NCBI GenBank assembly: GCA_963693315.1
Contig: OY856188.1
Coordinates: 189,121,604 to 189,185,603, forward strand
Origin: Diogma glabrata
Lineage: Eukaryota > Arthropoda > Insecta > Diptera > Cylindrotomidae
Length of the DNA: 64,000 bases
Direction of reading: 5' to 3'
Positions within the stretch are counted from its first letter, which is position 1, and the number at the start of each line of letters is the position of its first letter. The translations under genes and the position numbers were made by a program. The notes beneath the pieces are model-generated. The model saw only the letters and a list, made by a program, of their open reading frames with translations. It was not told where the DNA came from and searched no databases. This document shows, in pieces, positions 47,834-56,755 of this stretch.

Positions 47834-48190
47834 TGTTGAAATGCTGATTTGTCTCTTTGATTTAAATGAAAAAATTGTTGATTTAAACTTTATAAGCAAA
47901 ATTATTTTATTGAAATTTTTAGTTACAGAAATAATGTTTCCCTTGTGCAGGTGCAAACGTTAATAATAAAAACAAGTATTTTTTTTATAACGAAGGCGGA
48001 AGAAGAATATAATAAAAAAAAAAATAAAAAGAGAAAGACGGAAACTCAATATGATCTACAGTAGAATATTAAGTGTTGCCATATTAATATTTTTGCTATT
48101 TGTTAAACAAAAAATAATAAAAATATTTCAATTCAAAATTTAAATATGAAAAACAAAAATATTAATTAAAATGATTCTTAAAACTAAACA
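47834..48190 (-). repeat. 5' LTR of the BEL/Pao element
   Basis: 357 bp, almost identical to 42130-42487: an A/T difference near the end (AATGATTCTT against AATGTTTCTT) and one base in an A run. Confidence 0.92.
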
Positions 48191-49061
48191 ATGGGTTTTA
48201 GTGGTATTGCCTCGTCGCGTGCAGAATTAATAATACTAGTAAACTTCTCAATGCTAACATCAATGTCGGCAGATGAATTCAATTTTGATAGTATATTATC
48301 ATTAGCCAATTGAAAATCAATTATATGTTGATACAACGGCCAGTTCGCTTCCTTAAATGAATACTTTTGGTTATATACTGTGGTTTCAGAATACGCCAAG
48401 TTAACTGTAGATATTACTGGTAGGTGATCCGAATTAAGATCATTAATTGTTAAAATGTTTGAAAAATGTTGTGGAATATTGCTAACAAATAGATCCAAGG
48501 TGCTTGGTGTACCTGCGTGACTATAATATGTTGCAGATAGTGGAGCAACAATAGCATATTTTTGTGAATTAATTGATAATTGTTGTAATATTCGCCCACC
48601 CGCATTAGATTGTCTACAATTCCATTGTTGATGACGATAGTTGAAATCACCACCGGCAATAAAATATTCATTTCTACTTGTTAGTTTAATTAAATCATTG
48701 CGAAAATTTGATTCATTTGAATGGGGACAGTAACAGACAAAAATTTTAATATCTTGTATATTATCGTTAATTAAAATGCCTAATGATTCTACACATTGAA
48801 GATTTAAATCAGGCAAATTGAATGAGGTATAGTATTTTTTATCAAAATACCAACACCTCCCATACGTTGAGAAAATCTATCCCTCCTATAAAATCTATAA
48901 TTGGGTACAAAAAATGGGATATTTTGTTTTAAAGCAGTTTCTGTGATAAGCATTACATCAATATTAAATTTTTCTAAGAATTCAATTAGTTCATATTTTT
49001 TATTTTTGATGCTACGAGCATTCCAAGTACTAATAATCATAATACTATGGGTGAGAGCCAT
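48191..49061 (-). pseudogene. Jockey ORF2, endonuclease part
   Basis: ATG at 49061 starts MALTHSIMIISTWNARSIKN, an EEP endonuclease N-terminus with the metal-binding Asn. Further on are LITETALKQ (Glu) and GGVGILIKN. A one-base loss in an A run (about 48838-48843) shifts the frame. It then reads SLGILINDNI, FIAGGDFNYRHQQWNCR (Asp) and LNSDHLPVIST (Asp-His), and ends at ..EAIPLKPI where the BEL element begins. Confidence 0.88.
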
Positions 49062-49792
49062 ATTTGATAGCAATTTGCGTAATAATAAGGAGTTGTTCAT
49101 CCTTAGATTTGCATTGTCTTAATTTAACAATAATTTCATTAAAAATTTCAAATAACTCATTCATACTAAATAAATCAGATGTACTAAGACTAGAACTTAC
49201 ATTATTATTAAAATTAATATCCAAACCAGAATTTTTAACAGTATCAGCAAATGAATTTTGATTTGAAAATAAATTATGTTGTTGCTTTGTTGAAGGCTGT
49301 GTTGAATCATATAAATTTGGAAATTGGTTCATATTTCGGTCAAGGTCAAAGAATTTATGATCTTGATAACTTTTTTGATTCGCAAAATTTTTTAACTGCA
49401 GCTGTTTCTTTAATTGAATATATTTTCCTCTTGCTGGGCAAATTACAGAATTAGCAGGATGATTTCCTTTACAATTAGCACACATATGTTTATCTTCAGC
49501 TTTTTCAACTGGACAGTTCATATCACCATGATCGATAGCGCAATAGTTACACTTTGGTTTCATTTGACAATTAGAAATCCCGTGACCAAACATTCGACAT
49601 TTGATACATTGTGTAGGACCTGTAGGTGGATTAGCATTCTCCCATTTAACTATTGTATGGTATATTGACTTACATTCCTTTAATTTATTTAGATGAATTG
49701 TATTTTTTTTAAATGACACAAAAAATATCACTTCATCCCACTTGCGTTTTTTTGGTGTAGTTTTAGTCACTTTTATTGGATTAAGATTATAT
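49045..49792 (-). pseudogene. Jockey ORF1, C-terminal part with three zinc knuckles
   Basis: The frame continues from the LTR-element junction: LNPIKVTKTTPKKRKWDEV, then three CCHC knuckles (CIKCRMFGHGISNC, CNYCAIDHGDMNC, CANCKGNHPANSVIC) and a low-complexity tail. It ends at 49045, overlapping the ORF2 start. This is the RNA-binding half of the Jockey Gag-like protein. No stop lies inside it. Confidence 0.88.
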
Positions 49793-50488
49793 TGTTACGA
49801 TTTCGAAAAATCTAGACGATTACGGTCACTTCCAGGAAAATAAAATCAACAAAACACAACAGAAATTGAATGAAATGAATATTGTTGTTGTTGTCTCTTC
49901 TTAGAAATAGGGTCAACATAAACGATTTTATGAATCAAATCAACATAACGTAAAATAATCGAATATTCTAATATTTTCTCAAGGTTTCTGGAAAGTGATG
50001 TCGAATTATCTAGAAGTATTGCAGAAGGTATATAAGAAGATTACCTATTGTAGTTTTTAATTAGTTTATTTTAGACCTGCGACAGTAAAGTGAAATTAAA
50101 TGTAGAATTAGTTTTATTTTAAACCTGCGATTGTGAAGTTAACAATTATAAAAGTGATCTTTAAATTAGTTTTTGTGTAAAGTTTTTGTAAATAAAGTTA
50201 TAAGTGTTATTAAATAGAAATATTTTGTGTATTATTTTGAACGTTGTGAATTGGAAATTTCTACAATAAACCGTTGGAGTTTCGAAGCTGTTGGAAGAAT
50301 ATTCTAGTTGGAAATATTGTTTGCTGTATTGTTTTCCTGTTGTTGTGGAACAGTTAAGGTGTTGAATACTTAATAAAACCTGGTGTGTTTGCTTACTAAT
50401 CAGTGATCGAACTCAGAAAGAGATTGGAAATTGCGTTTATCGAATTGTGAGTTAGGCCAATTCGAAGGAAGTTTGGAAAAACGTAACA
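49793..50488 (+). repeat. 5' LTR of the Gag-only element
   Basis: 696 bp with TG...CA ends. It contains TATATAAG at 50029-50036 and AATAAA words near 50190 and 50265, consistent with promoter and polyadenylation functions. Confidence 0.93.
50029..50036 (+). promoter_or_regulatory. TATA box in the 5' LTR
   Basis: TATATAAG in U3-like position, about 230 bp into the LTR. The same word is at 53272-53279 in the 3' LTR. Role inferred from position only. Confidence 0.5.
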
Positions 50489-50522
50489 TTGGTGACATCG
50501 GCGGATTAGTTAGCTGTTAATA

Positions 50523-53024
50523 ATGGTTTTATTAAGTGAATTGAAGGTTCTTGAGTTAAAGAAAGAACTAGAACAACGTGGATTGTCAACAAGTGGAAAC
50601 AAAACTGAATTAATGATTCGGCTTCGAGAAGCTTTGGAAGCCAGTGGAATAGAAGTGGAAAGTTACCAGTTTGTAAGAGTCACGACAAATAATGATGCAG
50701 TAGCAGTTGATGAAGAGAAAAGTTCTGTTGCGGAAACAACTACCTCATTGCCACCTGCAAACTGCGATTTTATGCAGTTAATGGCTATGATGCAACAGAT
50801 GAGTTTGAACATCAGTCAACAGATGGTTGCCAATAAAGACGAGATGAATCAAAAATTTGATCAACAAAGCTGCAACATCAATCAACAGCTGGAGAAAGTC
50901 AACAATAAAATGGCTGCAACTAAGGAAGAAATCAGTAACATCAATCAACAAATGGCTACCACAAAGGAAGAAATTAGCTGTAACATCAATCAACAGCTGG
51001 AAACAGTCAACAATAACATTGCTGCTAATAAAGAAGAGATTACTGCAACACTTGCTGCAAATAAAGATGAGATGAACCAGCAAATAAATGAGTTGAAAAT
51101 TGGAATACATCAACATTTGGATGAGAAACTTCTACAAATGTCAACGGCATTCGATGGAAAAGTCGAGAAAATTCAAAGCGAAATCCAAGAGTTAGAACAA
51201 AAAGTGCTTGACGAAAACAAAAAGATACTTTCCAAAGTTGATGATTTCGAAAAACGGTTGCAGGATGTTGAAACGACTAAAGTTGCTCCCCAGGTGGTAC
51301 ATCAAGTAGCAAATATCAAACTAAAACCACCATCGTACGATGGAACAACATCGTTCGGCATCTTCAAGTTCCAGTTCGAAACCGCAGCAGATCAGAATGT
51401 TTGGAACGCAGAAAATCGTCTTGCTGCATTAATAGTTGCTCTTAAGGGGGAAGCAGCTGAAGCATTACAGGCGGTGCCAGAAAATGACCGGAAAAGTTAT
51501 GCTGAGGTGATGAATGCGTTGGAACGTAAATATGGCAGCGACCATAAAAAGGAGTTATACAGAATCGAGTTAAAAGGTCGCTTGCAACGCAACGGAGAAA
51601 GCTTGCAGGACTATTCTTTGGCAGTAGAACGGCTTGTACATTTGGCACACTCAAATAATCCACCGTATTTTATGGAGAAAATGAAGATCGAGGCTTTTAC
51701 AGATGGTATCCGAGATCCAGAAACCAGGATGAAAGTAATGACTACACCTAAGGCGACTTTCCATGAAACTGTCGCATACGCAATGCAATATGAGATGGTA
51801 CAGAGGATGTGTATGCCATCTGGTGGATGCAGAAAAAGGAATGTAGAGAGGAACATCAAAGGGGAAGTTTTGGCACACAGAGATAGAAGCGACATCAGAT
51901 GCTGGGTATGTGATGAAGAGGGTCACATGGCACGGGAGTGCAAGAAAAACGGGGAAGCAGACAGATTGTCGTCTTCTGTGAAAAACAGAGGAGCCGAAGA
52001 AATGGAGCACGTAGGGTTCAGGAACAGCAGTAGAAAACTCCTGTGCTGGATATGTAGGAAATCGGGCCATATCTCACAGGACTGCTGGAACAGGAAGCGT
52101 GATAGATCTTCGTCTCCTATTCAACGGAAGCCTGTTGAAGGTGCAACTGTAAAGCCAAAAAGTGAGGAGAATGCAGCCTATATTCCAATTTCAAGAATTG
52201 CGGTAAATGGTGAAAGCTTGGGTATCAACGGACAACTTGAAGGTAAAGGTTGCTTCATGACACTGGATACAGGTTCAGCTCGAACATTCGTTCGCAAAGG
52301 TTTAATTGACGGTGTTTTGGAACCATCAGATGGATTGAAACTCCAAACAGTAACTGGAGAATGTGCTGAAATAGAAGGTAAAAGAATCGCTGAAATAAAA
52401 TTGGGAAATAACTGCTATCAACAAGAGGTGCTAGTGGCAGACATTATGGATGAAGTCATTTTGGGGATGGACTTCATGAAGGCGAAGGGATTAGTCTTTG
52501 ATTTTGGATGTGGAATCCTAAAGGTAAATAATGTTGAGATGCCACTACTTGTGAATGAGGCAGAGTCAACAGATATTGGCAGCGATGAGGAACTACGCAG
52601 TGCAGAGGAAAATTCAGCACCATCCAAACAGATGAGGGAAAGAAACGTCAACCGACGCAGACGTTTGAACAAACGCCGAAAGTTAAAAAGGAAACAAGTT
52701 CCGGTCCATTGCGAAGAGAGCAATGTAAATGAAGGGGTTCAAATAGCTTCAAACGGTGACGAATCGCAGCTGAAAATGAGAATGGTTCAGGGACTTGGCA
52801 GTGTGAAACACTCAAAGGGAAGAGATAAGGAGCACTTTAGAGATAATGAGAATCCCTACTCATCACCGTGGGCTGACATAAAACAAAGTAATGGCCCAGG
52901 ACTTAGAAAGGAACCGGAAGTAATTCTAAACCGCCTGGGAAATAGAAAAAAAAAAGAAAAAAAAATGTTTGGATTCAACAATTGGAGGAGAGATCTAGAT
53001 CCTGTTCGGGACGAACAGGCTTAA
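50523..53024 (+). CDS. Gag-protease protein with N-terminal SAP domain, 833 aa
   Basis: Residues about 5-40 form a SAP motif (LKVLELKKELEQRGLSTSGN), a DNA-binding helix pair. Residues about 95-260 are a Gln-rich coiled coil with internal repeats of INQQ-type units. A retrotransposon Gag domain follows at about 275-430 (LKPPSYDGTTSFGIFKFQFE, ALKGEAAEALQAVP, LYRIELKGRLQRNGESLQDY). CCHC knuckles start at Cys460 (CWVCDEEGHMAREC) and Cys508 (CWICRKSGHISQDC). A retropepsin has LDTGSART with Asp582, and ILGMDF near 646-651. The tail is Arg/Lys-rich, then ends KKMFGFNNWRRDLD before the 3' LTR. The frame is fully open. It would form particles and mature itself but has no polymerase. ATG 50523 is 34 bp inside the LTR boundary. 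Confidence 0.92.
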   Translation: MVLLSELKVLELKKELEQRGLSTSGNKTELMIRLREALEASGIEVESYQFVRVTTNNDAVAVDEEKSSVAETTTSLPPANCDFMQLMAMMQQMSLNISQQMVANKDEMNQKFDQQSCNINQQLEKVNNKMAATKEEISNINQQMATTKEEISCNINQQLETVNNNIAANKEEITATLAANKDEMNQQINELKIGIHQHLDEKLLQMSTAFDGKVEKIQSEIQELEQKVLDENKKILSKVDDFEKRLQDVETTKVAPQVVHQVANIKLKPPSYDGTTSFGIFKFQFETAADQNVWNAENRLAALIVALKGEAAEALQAVPENDRKSYAEVMNALERKYGSDHKKELYRIELKGRLQRNGESLQDYSLAVERLVHLAHSNNPPYFMEKMKIEAFTDGIRDPETRMKVMTTPKATFHETVAYAMQYEMVQRMCMPSGGCRKRNVERNIKGEVLAHRDRSDIRCWVCDEEGHMARECKKNGEADRLSSSVKNRGAEEMEHVGFRNSSRKLLCWICRKSGHISQDCWNRKRDRSSSPIQRKPVEGATVKPKSEENAAYIPISRIAVNGESLGINGQLEGKGCFMTLDTGSARTFVRKGLIDGVLEPSDGLKLQTVTGECAEIEGKRIAEIKLGNNCYQQEVLVADIMDEVILGMDFMKAKGLVFDFGCGILKVNNVEMPLLVNEAESTDIGSDEELRSAEENSAPSKQMRERNVNRRRRLNKRRKLKRKQVPVHCEESNVNEGVQIASNGDESQLKMRMVQGLGSVKHSKGRDKEHFRDNENPYSSPWADIKQSNGPGLRKEPEVILNRLGNRKKKEKKMFGFNNWRRDLDPVRDEQA

Positions 53025-53035
53025 GTGGAGGGTAA

Positions 53036-53731
53036 TGTTACGATTTCGAAAAATCTAGACGATTACGGTCACTTCCAGGAAAATAAAATCAACAAAACAC
53101 AACAGAAATTGAATGAAATGAATATTGTTGTTGTTGTCTCTTCTTAGAAATAGGGTCAACATAAACGATTTTATGAATCAAATCAACATAACGTAAAATA
53201 ATCGAATATTCTAATATTTTCTCAAGGTTTCTGGAAAGTGATGTCGAATTATCTAGAAGTATTGCAGAAGGTATATAAGAAGATTACCTATTGTAGTTTT
53301 TAATTAGTTTATTTTAGACCTGCGACAGTAAAGTGAAATTAAATGTAGAATTAGTTTTATTTTAAACCTGCGATTGTGAAGTTAACAATTATAAAAGTGA
53401 TCTTTAAATTAGTTTTTGTGTAAAGTTTTTGTAAATAAAGTTATAAGTGTTATTAAATAGAAATATTTTGTGTATTATTTTGAACGTTGTGAATTGGAAA
53501 TTTCTACAATAAACCGTTGGAGTTTCGAAGCTGTTGGAAGAATATTCTAGTTGGGAATATTGTTTGCTGTATTGTTTTCCTGTTGTTGTGGAACAGTTAA
53601 GGTGTTGAATACTTAATAAAACCTGGTGTGTTTGCTTACTAATCAGTGATCGAACTCAGAAAGAGATTGGAAATTGCGTTTATCGAATTGTGAGTTAGGC
53701 CAATTCGAAGGAAGTTTGGAAAAACGTAACA
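53036..53731 (+). repeat. 3' LTR of the Gag-only element
   Basis: 696 bp, nearly identical to 49793-50488, starting 12 bp after the Gag-protease stop codon. Confidence 0.93.
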
Positions 53732-53735
53732 ATAT

Positions 53736-54212
53736 GTATATGGTTTTAATCTAATCTTCAACAATTTTTGCTTCAATATCTGGCAGGCCAAATAATACAA
53801 ATTTGATCAGTTTATCTTCGTCACGAGTAAATGAGAAGAAATTATGACTTGTTGTGAGTTCATCATGTAATTTTGTATAATCTTGATTACTGTACACAAA
53901 AATTTTTGTTCCAAGAGAAATATATTGGATGTTGAATTCCTTTATGTTAAGTTTTTGCATTATTTCATGTATTTGTTTACTGTTTAATTTGCAAACAAAA
54001 GGTGGAATTTTGGTTTTTTTACTTTGAGTTTTATTCTCATTAGCGTGTATAAACTTTGATGAACTTGAAAAATTCATTAATGGAGAAAAACGGGAACTAG
54101 TTGCAACGTTATATGCCTGCTGGGCCGCAGGCGTAGATTTTTCATCTTGCAGCATGTTTGTATCACTTATACGTCTTCGTTTAGTCACTTTGCCACATGT
54201 TTGACTGAACAT
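53736..54212 (-). pseudogene. Jockey ORF1, N-terminal part
   Basis: ATG 54212 begins MFSQTCGKVTKRRRISDTN, a basic, Ser/Thr-rich leader. An RRM-like domain follows, with IPPFVCKLNSKQIHEIMQK, IFVYSNQDYTKLHDEL and KFVLFGLPDIEAKIVED, the PRE_C2HC-type segment that precedes the zinc knuckles in insect LINE ORF1. A TAG right after VED at about 53751 comes from a single-base shift: the other frame reads LRLKPYTYNLNPIK across the LTR-element target site into 49792. Confidence 0.82.
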
Positions 54213-54270
54213 GGGCTTCGAAAATATAAATGACTCACAATTTATGATAAATTTGTTTTATCATGCACTG

Positions 54271-54544
54271 TCACTGATTTATTTTTAATTTTATTTTAAA
54301 TTTTTTTTTTTTATAAAGTAGATCAATAAATATTATAATATTTTAATTAAACACAATTATATTTTGGTCTTTACTCATCGAAAGCACAAAATCGAATCCC
54401 TTAATCTTTTTTCAATATTTTGAAAATTAAAGAATGACGAAATAAAGCTTAGAAGAAATACTTTCATTACAAGTAAATTAATTGTGCAAAAATGAATGCA
54501 CTGTCAACACTAAAATTTTCAATAAATATAAAAAATATAAAAAA
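54271..54544. other. AT-rich spacer
   Basis: Sequence between the Jockey 5' region and the spliced gene. Nothing is recognised. Confidence 0.4.
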
Positions 54545-55551
54545 CTAAACTATATACTATTTAAATGTAACACCTAATGTATTCACTGCAACCTCTTCAA
54601 ATGATATTTGAGTTAAAAGTGTATCTCTAATAGATGCAATAAAAAATATGTATCATTGCTTACATATCGTGCTCGAGCTACTGCATCTTTTTTCTATAAG
54701 GAATCAAATTTTTTAATTCCTCCACAGTTTTGATGGGTTAGTTTAACTGATCACTACTCACTAGATGTGAGACCATATTTATCCAACAAAAGAAGATTGA
54801 TACTTTCAACTTTTCTGTTCAGTGCTGCCAATTGATTTTCTTGCTTTAATTCTCGACAAACGATGGCATCAATTTTTTTATGAAATGACTGTATTGCAAT
54901 ACTGCAGCATTCTACTTAAGACAAAAACATAACTTTAAAATAATCAGAAATTTTAAAATTAAATATTCAACTGTTACATATACATACTGCAGCATGGTTC
55001 ACTATGTTCACATGATCCATTTTCGACTTCTCCAACTTGTGTACGCATTACATTTAAAGATGAGTTTGTTCTGATGCCACTCGCATGATCAATCAATGAT
55101 TTATTTATTTTGTTCCCATTAATGCGTAATGGTAATTTATCTATCGAAATAATTGATAATTTTGAAAATAGTGGATAACAACGAAATTTGGATTATTAGA
55201 TTTTCAATAGAGTTGACAATCAAAACTTACCAGTTCGAACGTCACTTATAATCGTGGGTTTGTTTATTGAGTTTGCCCTTACGATGCTACTTCTTTTATA
55301 TGTTGAACCTTCTTGGGCATTATCTGGAGTATTTTCACCTTGTATTTGTTGCAGTTTATTAACCATATTCACATCTTCTATATCCCCCGAAACATTACTT
55401 TTATCACTCCAATAACTTCTAAGACTTTGTAAAGATTCATTTGATTCAAGTGGGTTTTGGGAAAAATAAGTGCCATAATCTAACGGTGGACTCTTGGAAG
55501 CATCTCTGCTGGATTCTGACATATCATTATTGAGTGTCTCATGCTTCAAAC
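54545..55551 (-). CDS. Spliced gene of unknown function (3' exons)
   Basis: Three exons join in phase on the minus strand. 55551-55231 lies between a TTTTTACAG acceptor and a GTAAGT donor. 55140-54988 lies between a TTTCGATAG acceptor and a GTATGT donor. The third runs from about 54913. They encode a Ser/Asn-rich acidic segment (SESSRDASKSPPLDYGTYFS), a basic segment (LPLRINGNKINKSLIDHASG) and a coiled coil (CRELKQENQLAALNRKVESI, LLLLDKYGLTSS). The frame ends at TAG 54754-54756, or splices at a GTGAGT there into KKDAVARARYVSNDTYF (about 54690-54640). That tail seems to shift frame in a T run before IASIRDTLLTQISFEEVAVN and a stop near 54545. I recognise no family. Upstream exons beyond 55551 are not found. 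It could be a host gene or an accessory gene of an unrecognised element. Confidence 0.5.
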
Positions 55552-55689
55552 CTGTAAAAAGTCAATTAATTTTTTTTAAACGTGAGCTAGTTTCATTTGA
55601 TCAAACAATTACTAATATCGTTTTTGCTTGATCAGGCGATTTTGCATGTTTACTGACTCGTAAATAAACATAGTAAGTTTGGTTTACAA

Positions 55690-55762
55690 ATCACTGGTCG
55701 GTAAGTAATTACTTACCGATCATGCAGGGGTTAAGTAATCACTTACCGATAAGGGAGACCTC
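55690..55762. repeat. Palindrome on GGTAAGTAATTACTTACC with extra half-site
   Basis: TCGGTAAGTAATTACTTACCGA near 55696-55719 is a near-perfect palindrome, and a third half-site AAGTAATCACTTACCGAT follows at 55734-55751. It could be a hairpin or a paired protein-binding site. No function is shown. Confidence 0.7.
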
Positions 55763-56029
55763 AGGGTGTGAATAAAAACGATTTTTAGTTAAATAATTGT
55801 GTACGTCTATTAGTATAGCTTCAAGTTTAAATTAAAATTAAATTAAAAGACTTAAAAGCAATTTATTTTGAAAAAATATTCGATGAAATTAAGTTTTGCA
55901 ATAAAAAACCTATAAAATTATGATGAAACGCAAAGCTTACTATTTTGAAATGAAATTTTAAGAAATTTTCTTTAAAACATTCAAACTTGAATTTTGGTGC
56001 GGCCGACTGAGGATGCGATGTAGTGGAGT
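55763..56029. other. AT-rich spacer
   Basis: Nothing recognised between the palindrome and the minisatellite. Confidence 0.4.
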
Positions 56030-56755
56030 ATAAATAAATTTGAAGTCATACGGTGAGATGAAGCACAACAATAAATACTTCAGCCATGTGATGAGTAATG
56101 TTATAATAGACTGAAGTCATACGATGAACGTATAAATTATTTCAAATAAGTATAGTAACTGCAGCAGCCATGCGATGAATAATGTTATAATGAATCTGCA
56201 ATTATACGATGAGATAATGCACAACAATACGTGCTTCAGCCATGCGATGAATAATGTTATAATAGATTGACGTCATACGGTGAACATATAAATACTTTCC
56301 AAAATAGTTGTTATAAATGAATCTGCAATTATACGATGAGATAATGAACAAAAATACGTGCTTCAGCCATGCGATGACATAATGTTATAATAAACTGACG
56401 TCATACGATGAACATATAAATAATTCAGCCATGCGATGAAATACTGTTATAATAGACTGACTTCATACGATGAACATATAAATAATTCAGCCATGCGATG
56501 AAATAATGTTATAATAAACTGACGTCATACAATGAACATATAAATAATTCAGCCATGCGATGAGATAATGTTATAATAACTGACGTCATACGGTGAATAT
56601 ATAAATAATTCAGCCATGCGTTGAAATAATGTTATAGTAAACTGACGTCATACGATGAACATATAAATAATTCAGCCATGCGTTATAATAAACTGACGTC
56701 ACACGATGAACATAGAAATAGTTCAGCCATACGATTGAAATAATGCATTAATTCT
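56030..56755. repeat. Minisatellite, mature period about 62 bp
   Basis: The unit contains TTCAGCCATGCGATGA, TAATGTTATAATA, ACTGACGTCATACGATGAA and CATATAAATAA. The landmark TAATTCAGCC falls at 56421, 56483, 56545, 56606 and 56668 (62, 62, 61, 62). From 56030 to 56400 longer, more diverged units hold the same words with inserts such as CTGCAATTATACGATGAGATAATG. Each unit has a TGACGTCA palindrome and a TATAAATA word. No open frame is maintained. Confidence 0.9.

Larger units (their letters stand above)
42130..48190 (-). mobile_element. BEL/Pao LTR retrotransposon, complete but defective
   Basis: Its LTRs at 42130-42487 and 47834-48190 begin TGTTGAAATG and end AAACTAAACA. In my reading they differ by one substitution and one base of an A run. 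A 5-bp target ATGGG lies at 42125-42129 and 48191-48195, the usual BEL duplication length. Just inside the 5' LTR (minus strand, 47833 downward) TTTTGGTCCTTCGAGC looks like the primer-binding site. The internal region encodes Gag, protease, reverse transcriptase/RNase H and integrase in BEL order. It is inserted in a Jockey ORF2. The near-identical LTRs mean a young insertion, although the coding region is damaged. Confidence 0.93.
49793..53731 (+). mobile_element. Gag-protease-only LTR retrotransposon (TR-GAG-like), 3.94 kb
   Basis: Two direct repeats of 696 bp (49793-50488 and 53036-53731) begin TGTTACGATTTCG and end AAAACGTAACA; I noticed one difference (TTGGAAATATT against TTGGGAATATT). 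The 4-bp target ATAT flanks the element (49789-49792, 53732-53735), the Gypsy-type length. After the 5' LTR comes TTGGTGACATCGGCGG, a likely primer-binding site. Before the 3' LTR lies GTGGAGGGTAA, a plausible polypurine tract. The only gene is the 833-codon Gag-protease frame; no reverse transcriptase, RNase H or integrase sequence exists between the LTRs. A third LTR copy starts at 63939. It must rely on enzymes from a relative. Confidence 0.93.
40026..54270 (-). mobile_element. Jockey-type LINE, about 4.2 kb, split by two LTR elements
   Basis: The 3' end is an A-rich tail, seen as a T-rich run at 40028-40055. ORF2 lies at 49061-48191 plus 42129-40531. ORF1 lies at 54212-53736 plus 49792-49045. 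The BEL/Pao element (42130-48190) sits in ORF2 and the Gag-only element (49793-53731) in ORF1. The duplicated targets ATGGG and ATAT mark the two junctions, and in ORF2 the two sides join in frame (..LKPI then TFNDK..). ORF1 and ORF2 overlap by about 17 nt, the usual Jockey arrangement. The 5' end is not defined; 54270 is approximate. The element carries several single-base frameshifts and one TGA. Confidence 0.88.

Noticed and set aside
51442..52070. Minus-strand frames of 73-139 codons inside the Gag-protease gene
   Set aside because: They are opposite-strand shadows of a clearly coding frame with several domains.
56030..56755. Possible CRISPR array because of regularly spaced repeats
   Set aside because: Eukaryotic context, no constant repeat with unique spacers, and the whole 62-bp unit is conserved. 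It is a minisatellite.
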